A stretch of 23,202 nt of DNA from contig MU646391.1 of NCBI GenBank assembly GCA_026770585.1, positions 683,402 to 706,603 on the forward strand, given 5' to 3'. A model generated the notes under the pieces. That model was not told the origin of the DNA. It saw nothing but the letters and a program-made list of their open reading frames with translations, and made no database searches. This DNA comes from Baffinella frigidus (taxonomy: Eukaryota; Cryptophyceae; Cryptomonadales; Baffinellaceae). Below are positions 16,840 to 23,202 of this stretch, piece after piece. How positions within the stretch are numbered: position 1 is the first letter of the stretch; every line of letters starts with the position of its first letter. The position numbers and the translations under genes were made by a program.

Positions 16840-16956
16840 CAGGGGTACCTCGCTCATAAGAAACTGCGCCCCCCATAGGACCACCATGGGGCCCTAGGCA
16901 TAGGCCTACTTTAGGGTCCTAGGGACGCGCGGTTTCTTATGAGCGAGGTACCCCTG
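16840..16956. mobile_element. 117-bp foldback, CAGGGGTACC type (copy 2)
   Basis: Ends CAGGGGTACCTCGCTCATAA and complement; TA at 16838-16839 and 16957-16958. Same length as copy 1, different centre. Confidence 0.93.
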
Positions 16957-17003
16957 TACAGGGGGACATGTACATGGGGGTACTCGCCAGGGAGAACACG
17001 CAC

Positions 17004-17211
17004 CGATCCTAGGGCGGTGATAGGTTTCTAAGCGTAACTACACATCATGTAGGTTTCTAAGCGCACCTACACACATGTACTGCAGGACCCTACGGTGTAG
17101 GTGCCCTACGTAGGGTCTCACGTAGGGTCCTGCAGTACATGTGTGTAGGTGTGCTTAGAAACCTACATGATGTGTAGTTGCGCTTAGAAACCTACGACCG
17201 CCCTAGGATCG
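17004..17211. mobile_element. 208-bp foldback with about 90-bp arms
   Basis: Near-perfect arms starting CGATCCTAGGGCGGT, each holding two GTTTCTAAGCG units, closing at GGACCCTAC. A CATGTACTGCAGGACCCTAC piece recurs at about 17851-17872. No clear target duplication was found. It lies between the convergent genes 2 and 3. Confidence 0.9.
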
Positions 17212-17356
17212 CGAATTCGAAAATGCACCACTCCTCACCCACGCTCCGCCCCGTCAAACCTCTAACGAAAACGACGCAGCTCCGAAAACCGATTTACTCG
17301 CCTCTACAAAACACCGTTAAAATAATAGCACCCCCCCACGAATTCACTTGCCCTCC

Positions 17357-17455
17357 TCACTTCTTGGCCCACGAGAACTTCTTCCAGGCGGGGGTCGGGA
17401 ACACGTAGGGCTTCTTCTTGGCCTTCTCCCACGGCTTCTTTGCCGTGCCGGCGAT
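17357..17455 (-). CDS. Gene 3 last exon: basic Lys/Trp-rich C-terminus, stop TGA
   Basis: Acceptor TACGCAG|ATCGCC; IAGTAKKPWEKAKKKPYVFP then TPAWKKFSWAKK and TGA. A copy of the acceptor edge (TACGCAG|ATTGCG) lies just upstream near 17530-17545. Confidence 0.82.
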   Translation of the reverse strand: MAGTAKKPWEKAKKKPYVFPTPAWKKFSWAKK

Positions 17456-20400
17456 CTGCGTACGGGAGAGGGTTATAACGATATCCACGGTTGTTGGGGG
17501 CACTAGAACCCTATCCGCGGTTAATGATCGCAATCTGCGTACGCGGCGGGGTTCAGGGTTCAGGGGTTACAGGGGTGCCTCGCTCATAAGAAAACACCTC
17601 CTCCTAGGACCCTGCAGTTGTTGAAAAGTAGCCCTATGCCTAGGGCCCTATGGTGGTCCTAGGGGGGGGGGGGCTTTCTTATGAGCGAGGCACCCGTGTA
17701 GGGACAGCTCAACGCTGCGGGTTTGGAGGTATGAGCAGCCAGCACCACGAAACCCTGCACATTGCACCCTGCATCCTACACCCCTCCAAAGCCTCGCATC
17801 ACGACGTGCAGGGTGCAGGGTGCAATGTGCGCAACTACACGCATGTACTGCAGGACCCTACGTAGTGCAGGACCCTGCGCAGGACCCTAAGTAGGGTCCC
17901 TACACCGTACATTGCACCCTGCACCGTGCACGGCGTCGACAAAAACGGCCGATGGTGTTGATATCTGTCGGGGTTGTGTGCCGAAAGGCACACAACCGCC
18001 CCTTTCGGCACCCCCCCCCCCGTCAGAAACCGAACCCATCAACCCCTTTTCCTTCGGAGGGCTGGAGGCGCGAGAAAATGGTTCAGTAGAAAACAGCTAC
18101 ACGTCGGATGACAGGTTCCAGCGAATTCCCAGAGTCCGGACCCGGGGGGGCGGGACCTTCTGCTGGGTGTGGTACTTTCATAGTGCCGCAACCTATAATT
18201 AGTTATGTAAAGTAACTCGTTTTGGTACAAATTATAAAACGAGACCTCGTTTAAAAAGGAATCGGAGCCTTTTTAAGTTTTAAATGGATTTTGTTTTATA
18301 ATTTGTACCAGCACGAGTTGCTGTACAAAACTAATTATACATTTCGTCACTATGAACTTGTCGCGCTTCCGACAAACCCCGACCCCATCAATAAACACCC
18401 TTCCCGTCGCAGGGCTGGTGGCACGGGGGGGAGCCCCCACCTCTTTCCAGGGTGGATTTTCAGGGAGGGGGGGCACCTTCTGCTGGGTGTGGTACTTTTC
18501 GCGCTTCCACCCAGCAAAGGGCACGTTGTCCCCCTTGTTGTTGCCCCACGTCCGCGTGTTGCCCTGCAACGTTACATGGCGTGAGGACGCAGCCCTAGGA
18601 CGTACGGGGATTGGTCATCAAAACAAGGCCTAGAGGACGTTGTCCCCCATGTCGTTGCCTTATGTCCGCGTGTTGCCCTGTAACAATTAGCGTTAGTAGC
18701 AACCTTCGATACCCAGATCCGAACATCTCACGTCCCCCCCCAAAAAAATCAGCAATTCCTTGTGTTGCCCTGCAACGAGTCGGTGGGTGTGTTGAGCATG
18801 TATGCATACGCCTCCTTGCGGCGGGTGCAAGGGTGCCGATTTTCGATCCAAACAAGGTCTACTCCAAACCCTAAACCCTAAACCCTGAACGTCCCGTAGA
18901 CCTTGTCCCACGCGAGGGTGTCCGAGAGGCGTACGCCTACACCGGGGAAAGAACGATGGTCCAAGGGGGGGGGGGGAGGGGCGCTGTTTGAGCGAGGCGG
19001 GTTTCGATATCAGGGTTCAGGGTTTAGGGTAAGTGGAAGCGTTGTGGGTTTAGGGTTTAGGGTTTGGGGTTTTGGGGTTCAGAGTTTAGGGGTTCGGGGT
19101 TCGGGGTTTAGGAACCGGCTTTTTCGGCGAGTAGCCCATCCAGACCTTCCCACTGTCCTGCCTCGCAACCCCACGTCGTCTCCAAAGACGCCGCCTTTCC
19201 GCAAGGCACCCTACACCCTACACCCTAATCCACAACCCCTCGAAACGCGGGGCTAGGAACCGGCTGTTTCGGCGAAAAGCCCATCCAGTCCTTGCCGCTG
19301 TCCTGCTTCGAGAAGTCCGCAAGCCCTCCCTTCCAGCCGACCGGCGCGTTGTGCGCCGCGCCCGCGCCGTGCCGCTCGCCGCGCGCCTGGTGTGGGGGGT
19401 CGGGGGTTAGAGACCAGGGCGTAGGGTGTGGGGGCAAGGGGAGAGGGAGTGGTGTCCTTCCACGCCGCGCCCTGGTGGAGCGTTGAGTGGTTAGTAGTGT
19501 CTTGTCACCGCGCCGCGCCGTGCCTCGCGCCGCGCGCCTGGTGTGGGGGGTCGGGGGTTAGAAAATAGGGCACAGCGTCGTCAAGGCCGCACGCCCGGCC
19601 TCCCAATCCGGCACGTTGGGCGCACCGCCCGGCCGTGCGCCGCGCGACTGGTGTGGGGGTCGGGGGTTAGGGACCAGGGCGTAGGGTGTGGGGGGTAGGG
19701 GAGAGGAAGTGGTGTCCTTCCACGCCGCGCCCGCGCCGTGCCGTGCACCGTGCGCCTGGTGGAGCGTTGAGTGGTCAGCGAATAGGTGACAGGGAATAGG
19801 GGTTGGGAGTGGGGTTTTGGGTTTGCTGTTGGGGGTTTGTGGCGCAGGGGTTGGAGGAATAGGGGATTTGTTAAGCCGCGCGAAGCCGTGCGCCTGGTGT
19901 AGGGTGAGGGGTTGGGGAATAAGGGACACGCAAGTGGTCCTTGCAGGCCTTCCATCCGACCGGCAACGCGCCGTTGTGCGCCGCGCCCACGCCGCGCCGT
20001 GCACCGCGCGCCTATTTCGGGAGTGAAAGGTTAGGGGATCGGGGTTCAGGGTTAGATAATAGTGGAAAGGGGAGAGGACATGGTCCGTCCAGGCTTTCCG
20101 ATCGACCGGAGCGCACACCGTCCAGACCACGACCTCACCCTCTTCCCTCTTCCCACTTCCCTCTTCCCTCTTCCCTATTCCCACTTCCCCATCCCCTCAC
20201 ACCGAGCCGATCGAGTGGGGGTGTAACATGTCCTTTCGGCGGTGCCAGGTTTCGGCTTTCGAGTTTCGGGTTTCGGGTTTCGGGGTTCGGGTGCGGAGTT
20301 TTGGGTGTGGGGATTCGGGTCGGGGGGTGCACCGTGTCGCCGAAGACCATAGCAGCGTGCTCCGGGGATGTCACCACCTCCTCCTCCTCATCCGCCGGCG

Positions 20401-22637
20401 TCTCCTGGCGGGTGAGGGTGTAGGGGGTTAGGGTAAGGAACCCTACACCCTCAACCCTTAACCCTTAACCCTTGACCCTGGGGAGGTCACCACCACCTCC
20501 TTCTCTTCATCAGCCGGCGTTTCCTAGTGGGTCGGCGTGGTGGGTTGAGGGTGTAGGGTGGTGGGTGGAGGGTTGAGAGTTAGAGGTTAGCGTAGAAGTG
20601 AACAGGACAACACGTCCTGGGGACAGGACAACACGTCCTGGGAATGTCACCACCTCCTCCTCCTCCTCGGCCACCGGCGTCTCATGTAGGGTTAGTTAGA
20701 GTTGAGCGACGCGTCTGGGCAGCCGCTGCCTCCTCTTCGACACCGAGCACCACCTTGCCACCAGCAACCCGCTGCAGCTTACATCCGGATCGGGTACTGT
20801 AGTAATTTTCAGCTAAACCGAAGAAATCGGTATCTCCCGTCAGCAATTCGAGGTCCCTAGGGTTTCCTACTGTAGGGTCATATGAAAGATTGTTTTGCCA
20901 ATAAAATACCCGAATCCTTGCGAGTACCCGGTATAAGCTGCTACGGGTTGCTGGTGGTGGCGCAGCCAGGCACCTCAACGTATATCGTGTTCATATATGT
21001 TGTGAAGAACGTGAATGCGAAGCAACTACGCCGCCTCAACAACCCACTGGCTGTATATGTACATGGACCTTCACGCGGACAACGCCATAGTCACAATAAA
21101 AAGGTGGGGCGTGATGGATGCATTTGGCTATCATCATAGGTACGGCCAGCACCCGATGACCGCCCCGGTGAAAAAAAAAACCAAACCTCTGCCCCATTCT
21201 GAAACCCCAACCAAACTAGTGCGCAATCGCAGAGCCGAAAAGCGCAAGCCTCGCCCCACGGAACCAGACACAGCCAACCTGTATGCTCCCTCGAATACGC
21301 ATTCGCGATTTCCCCCGACCCGACCCAGAACGCATGCCCGGTTGAATTGTACACTGTACGATGTGAATGCAACGATGTGAATACAACGCACGTTGTGAAC
21401 ACCGTCTTCACCTTCCGCTGTCGAGCCAACTCGGCACATAGAAGACAGTCATGTCCAGATTCTGGACATGGCTTTGAGGCAAAGGGACCTTTACGTTGTA
21501 AGGTGTTCCCTCTTCGCTGGGCAGCGGACGCTCAACGCGTGCATACCTATACGTTCCGAAGAGCGAATGTGCATAGTGAAGAGCGTTTATACCGAGGACG
21601 TAAGACCCTGTTGATAACGTGTGCATAACACCGTTCGGTGGGACACCACCGTATATATCCCTGAAGTGACCAACGGGCGAATAATCGCCCGTGGAAGCCC
21701 TAGGTAGGTCCTAGGGCCCTACGGTAGGGCGTATGAGCCTACTGGTCACTTAAGGGATACGAGCGTTCCGTGGGAAGAGCGTCGGTACCTCCTGGAGAAC
21801 AACACTCCTGGAGAAGATGACCAAGAACGTATATTCCTGTCCACACCATATACACACCACCGTTCCATGGGAAAAGCGTGGGCACATCCTCATCCGCAGC
21901 CTCCTCCTCCTCCTCGCCCGCATCCTCCCCGGCGAACAACGCCTTCGAGTAGCCAGACGTCTCCACGTATATACGTCGTGCGCACAACGTATATACGTTG
22001 AACACCACGCACACCTAGTGGAGAACATTACCAAAAACGTATATTCCTTTCACCGACGTATACGAACGTTCCGTGGGAAGAGCGTGGGTACCTCCTCAGC
22101 AGCCTCCTCCAGCAAATCGTCTTTCGCAAGCGCCCTGCTTTGTACCTGAGGGCGTCGGAATCCGACGACCTCCAGTACAAACCAAGGGAATTGAAAATCG
22201 CGATGTGCTCACACTGTGATCGCTGTTGGGTATGTACCTCCGCCTCCTCATCAGCAGCCTCCTCCTCCTCCTCCTCACCCGGGTCCTCCCCAGCGAACAG
22301 CGCCTACGAGTAGGGTTTAAGGTTCAGGGTTCAGGGTTTAGGGTGTAGGGTTTGGGGTTTAGGGTTTAGGGTTTAGGGTTTAGGGTTTAAGGTTTATGAT
22401 TAAGGGTTTAGGGTTTAGGGTCTAGGGTTTAGTGTTTAGTGTTTAGGGTTTAGGTTTTGGGGTTTAGGGGTTAGGGTTTAGGGTTTAGGGTTTAGGGTCT
22501 AGAGTTTAGGTAGGGTTTAGGGTTTAGGTTTTAAGGTTTAGCACCTTCGAGTAGCCAGGCTTGGGCTCGCCGAACACCTTGGTCCAGTACTCCATCGGGT
22601 CCGAAGGCTCCTCTGCGGGCGCACCGGGACTCAAGGA
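17357..22637 (-). CDS. Unknown protein with acidic and Lys/Trp-rich parts, six exons, 5' end outside window
   Basis: Supported exons: 22545-22637, 22238-22303, 20333-20404, 19261-19386, 18477-18563, 17357-17455 (stop TGA). All are phase 0 and GT-AG. Order of parts: PMEYWTKVFGEPKPGYSK; an acidic run ALFAGEDPGEEEEEEAADEE; ETPADEEEEVVTSPEHAAMV; APVGWKGGLADFSKQDSGKD then WMGFSPKQP; NTRTWGNNKGDNVPFAGWKR then EKYHTQQK; and a basic C-terminus KKPWEKAKKKPYVFPTPAWK. Repeated W-K and G-W-K motifs alternate with acid clusters; no catalytic motif, membrane segment or known domain is visible. I do not recognise the family. Further exons may exist at the 5' end beyond 22637, between 22238 and 20404, or near 18900. 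The coherent phase and the exon-edge copies around each exon are the main support. Confidence 0.72.
17570..17698. mobile_element. 129-bp foldback, CAGGGGTACC type (copy 3)
   Basis: Ends CAGGGGTGCCTCGCTCATAA and GAGGCACCCGTG; TA at 17568-17569 and 17699-17700. It has diverged from copies 1 and 2 at the ends and carries a short insertion in the centre. Confidence 0.92.
17755..17925. repeat. Inverted and direct copies of GCACATTGCACCCTGCA
   Basis: GCACATTGCACCCTGCATCC (17756-17775) pairs with GTGCAGGGTGCAATGTGC (17812-17834), and GTACATTGCACCCTGCACC returns at 17907-17925. Between are three CAGGACCCTA(C/A) units. A decayed foldback is likely. Confidence 0.75.
17972..17997. other. Perfect hairpin with a GAAA tetraloop
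   Basis: GGTTGTGTGCC, GAAA, GGCACACAACC: 11 bp stem closed by a GNRA-type loop, followed by GCCCCTTTCGGCACC that could pair with part of it. In an intron of gene 3. Function unknown. Confidence 0.9.
18178..18355. mobile_element. 178-bp foldback with 4-bp ACTT duplication, inside an exon copy
   Basis: Ends TCATAGTG / CACTATGA; inner arms TTGGTACAAATTATAAAAC pair. ACTT lies at 18174-18177 and 18356-18359. Joined flanks give GTGGTACTTGTCGCGCTTCC, nearly the unfilled exon sequence GTGGTACTTTTCGCGCTTCC at 18490-18509. Confidence 0.92.
18477..18563 (-). CDS. Gene 3 exon: NTRTWGNNKGDNVPFAGWKR
   Basis: 29 codons ending EKYHTQQK; acceptor TTGCAG|GGCAAC, donor CAGAAG|GTGCCC, phase 0. 5' copies lie upstream at about 18640-18685 (ACAG|GGCAACACGCGGACATAA, with a stop) and 18750-18775 (GCAG|GGCAACAC). 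A 3' copy lies downstream at 18150-18177, split by a foldback. Confidence 0.8.
18865..18890. repeat. CCCTAAA-type tract, opposite orientation
   Basis: Four CCCTAAA-like units on the plus strand inside gene 3, between inverted AAGGTCTAC and GTAGACCTT words (18854-18862, 18896-18904). Confidence 0.85.
18891..18936 (-). CDS. Possible gene 3 exon: VRLSDTLAWDKVYGT
   Basis: Acceptor GTGTAG|GCGTAC. The frame VRLSDTLAWDKVYGT is protein-like but does not fit the phase 0 of its neighbours, so either an exon is missing or this is a decayed copy. A copy of its 5' edge (GGCGTATGCATAC) is near 18800-18815. Confidence 0.35.
19010..19112. repeat. TTTAGGG-like tract
   Basis: Imperfect GGGTTTAGGG / GGGGTTTTGG / GGTTCGG units on the plus strand, next to the 3' copy of a gene 3 exon. 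Confidence 0.88.
19261..19386 (-). CDS. Gene 3 exon: APVGWKGGLADFSKQDSGKD
   Basis: 42 codons; acceptor CACCAG|GCGCGC, donor CAGCCG|GTTCCT, phase 0. A 3' copy with donor is downstream at 19110-19158 (QDSGKVWMGYSPKKP). Confidence 0.8.
19387..20332 (-). other. Gene 3 intron with several 5' copies of the APVGWK exon
   Basis: Copies before the real exon: about 20080-20110 (CAPVDRKAWTDHV), 19932-20010 (ARGARRGVGAAHNGALPVGW, KACKDHL), 19712-19760 (HGAGAAWKDTTS), 19580-19650 (RGARPGGAPNVPDWEAGRAA) and 19455-19480. Each sits next to GGTTAGGG/GTGTAGGGTG-like tracts. The accidental long minus frame across 19558-20184 is made of these repeats. Confidence 0.78.
20333..20404 (-). CDS. Gene 3 exon: ETPADEEEEVVTSPEHAAMV
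   Basis: 24 codons; acceptor CGCCAG|GAGACG, donor GACACG|GTGCAC, phase 0. Confidence 0.78.
20405..21657 (-). other. Gene 3 intron with two 5' copies of the ETPADEEEE exon
   Basis: Copies at about 20470-20514 (TAG|GAAACGCC, ETPADEEKEVVVTS) and 20642-20683 (ETPVAEEEEEVVTF, acceptor lost) precede the real exon. A direct repeat of CAGGACAACACGTCCTGGG is at 20602-20643. A possible tiny exon CTGCAG|CGGGTTGCTGGTGGCAAG|GTGGTG is at 20755-20772. A lone TGTAGTAATTTTC core is at 20798-20811. In 20830-21600 I see no supported gene. Confidence 0.65.
21658..21757. mobile_element. About 100-bp foldback, TCCCTGAAGTGACCA type
   Basis: Ends TCCCTGAAGTGACCA / TGGTCACTTAAGGGA, flanked by TA. It sits within a unit (CGTATACGA.CGTTCCGTGGGAAG) whose unfilled form is at 22058-22081. 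A similar right end (GGCCACTTGAGGGATA) occurs near 5473-5488. Confidence 0.8.
21886..21957 (-). pseudogene. Intronless copy of the gene 3 exon junction
   Basis: Reads SGYSKALFAGEDAGEEEEE..ADED without interruption: the end of one exon (GYSK) is joined directly to the start of the next (ALFAGED). A donor-like GAT|GTGCCC follows. More copies of the acidic exon's 3' edge lie at 22092-22115 (EEAAEE|GTACCC) and 21789-21800 (QE|GTACCG), both followed by ACGCTCTTCCCACGG. It could also be a real alternative exon. Confidence 0.8.
22238..22303 (-). CDS. Gene 3 exon: acidic ALFAGEDPGEEEEEE
   Basis: 22 codons; acceptor CTCGTAG|GCGCTG, donor GCGGAG|GTACAT, phase 0. Glu-run encoded by GAG repeats. Confidence 0.78.
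22304..22544 (-). repeat. Gene 3 intron made almost wholly of TTTAGGG-like repeat
   Basis: Apart from about 10 bases at each side, 22314-22543 is imperfect TTTAGGG (plus strand) with GGTTCAGGG, GTGTAGGG and GTTTTGGGG variants. On the gene strand the borders are CTACTCGAAGG (22544-22554) and CTACTCGTAGG (22303-22313), a 10/11 match. See the intronless copy at 21886-21957. Confidence 0.92.
22545..22637 (-). CDS. Gene 3 exon: PMEYWTKVFGEPKPGYSK
   Basis: 31 codons if the acceptor is CCGTAG|TCCTTG; a shorter form starts at 22612 (CCGCAG|AGGAG). Donor TCGAAG|GTGCTA. The last codons TAC TCG AAG recur at the start of the next acceptor. Confidence 0.75.
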
Positions 22638-22840
22638 CTACGGGGGAGGGGCAGTTGTCTTATCCGGCCAACCGCGGACTGATCTTGCGGTTACCGGCAG
22701 GGTCAAAGTTATTTATTTGTGGGTGTCTCCGGTAACTTTTGCCGATTTCAAAGGAAAATAATAGAAAGACGCAGGGCGTAAAATGACATTTAACTCTCCC
22801 GCGTAGGACGAGGCACTCCATTCCACCCTCACAGTTCGTA

Positions 22841-23033
22841 GAGCGGTTTTCGCATCTGTCGGCCACCAACCGATATGAAATTTGTGAACAAGGGCTCCAA
22901 TTCCGGCCACTTTTAGCATTTTTATCACAGAATAAAACTCTAAAACTTCAGAATCACGCCAAAAGTTGCCGGAATTGGAGCCCTTGTTCATATTTTCATG
23001 TCGGTGAGTGGCCGACAGATGAGAAAACCGCTC
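22841..23033. mobile_element. 193-bp foldback, GAGC type, TA duplication
   Basis: Arms GAGCGGTTTTCGCATCTGTC and complement run to AAGGGCTCCAATTCCGGC; TA at 22839-22840 and 23034-23035. The terminal GAGCGG is shared with 2946-3152. Confidence 0.92.
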
Positions 23034-23202
23034 TAGCTTCGGGGATGGTGTGCAGCTGGTCTGCTTCAGGGACGGGCGTTGAGGTACCCATTCAGGTTTC
23101 CAGATTCCAAGAAGGTTCAGGTTTCCAGAGCAAGAAACAGGGATGGTGTGGGGTTGGAGAACGGCTGGGGCGCGGCACGCTCATGCGAGGTGCAGGATGA
23201 GG
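23034..23202. other. Right edge, no gene resolved
   Basis: GGATGGTGTG occurs at 23043-23052 and 23142-23151 and CAGGTTTCCAGA at 23093-23104 and 23119-23130, which looks like the exon-edge duplication pattern of gene 3. Minus-strand peptide HERAAPQPFSNPTPSL could be coding, but frame and borders are not clear. Confidence 0.4.

Larger units (their letters stand above)
15791..16895 (+). other. Possible 3' exons of gene 2, unresolved
   Basis: Candidate exon edges: CTACAG|GTTAGGAAG at 15791 (VRKVWPDYPEPRASEGAR), a partial copy at 16098-16130 (DYPGPRASAGAR), TGTGCAG|GTCTTGCGG at 16545 (VLRLAYPRRW) and TTACAG|TAGCGATG at 16762 (DAGAWYNLESNHAPRLWRG). The repeated DYP.PRAS fragments fit the same exon-edge duplication seen elsewhere, but I cannot choose the used copy or find a stop with confidence. 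Confidence 0.35.

Noticed and set aside
19558-20184. A 208-codon minus-strand gene
   Set aside because: The frame is built from repeated exon-edge copies separated by TTAGGG-like tracts, with Pro/Thr/His-rich translation; only the 19261-19386 copy has both splice sites.
22314-22543. A chromosome end (true telomere)
   Set aside because: The repeat is degenerate, internal, and lies between two in-frame exons; similar tracts occur throughout the window in both directions.
1-23202. tRNA, rRNA, bacterial operon or full transposase gene
   Set aside because: No cloverleaf, rRNA core sequence, ribosome-binding spacing or transposase motif was seen on either strand; the repeat elements look non-autonomous.

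Overview
The window is nuclear DNA of a eukaryote, most likely a photosynthetic alga with a complex (secondary red-type) plastid. The coding sequence is cut into many short exons with GT-AG introns. Introns and intergenic DNA are full of degenerate TTTAGGG-like tracts, foldback (MITE-like) elements, microsatellites and long homopolymers. The first exon of the one recognisable enzyme encodes a signal peptide followed by an Ala-His-Ala/Phe-Val-Ala-Pro junction, which resembles the ASAFAP-type plastid-import motif of stramenopiles, haptophytes and cryptophytes. I cannot name the species. Long open frames are mostly accidental here; the genes have to be read exon by exon.

Three genes can be supported. 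(1) On the minus strand, from 13159 down to the left edge, lies a Tas-like aldo/keto reductase in 12 exons. All exon phases agree, the catalytic Asp/Tyr/Lys/His set is present, and the 3' end runs off the window. (2) On the plus strand, starting at 13366 head-to-head with gene 1 (206 bp apart), lies a small unknown gene with an N-terminal signal-like segment. Five exons join cleanly to 14632, and its 3' part (about 15.8-16.9 kb) is unresolved. (3) On the minus strand, ending at the stop codon 17357-17359 and entering from the right edge, lies an unknown gene for a protein with acidic and Lys/Trp-rich parts. Six exons (22637 to 17357) are supported, all in phase 0.

The most unusual thing is how the introns are built. 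Almost every exon has partial copies of itself in the neighbouring introns, arranged by a rule. Introns upstream of an exon carry extra copies of its 5' half with the acceptor. Introns downstream carry extra copies of its 3' half with the donor. Gene 1 shows this for at least exons 2, 5, 6, 7, 9, 10 and 11, and genes 2 and 3 show it too. Tandem duplications with one breakpoint in the exon and one in the intron would produce exactly this, leaving one usable exon and a longer intron. Some copies are split by foldback elements flanked by 4-bp target duplications, with unfilled sites preserved in sister copies.

In gene 3, one 241-bp intron (22304-22544) is almost entirely TTTAGGG-like repeat, bounded by near-identical 11-bp repeats. 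A nearby copy of the same coding junction (21886-21957) lacks the intron. This looks like an intron made by insertion of telomere-like repeat DNA. The foldback elements fall into at least three groups: CAGGGGTACC-type with TA duplications (3 copies), GAGC-type of about 200 bp with TA duplications (3 copies), and 140-178 bp elements with 4-bp duplications (4 copies).
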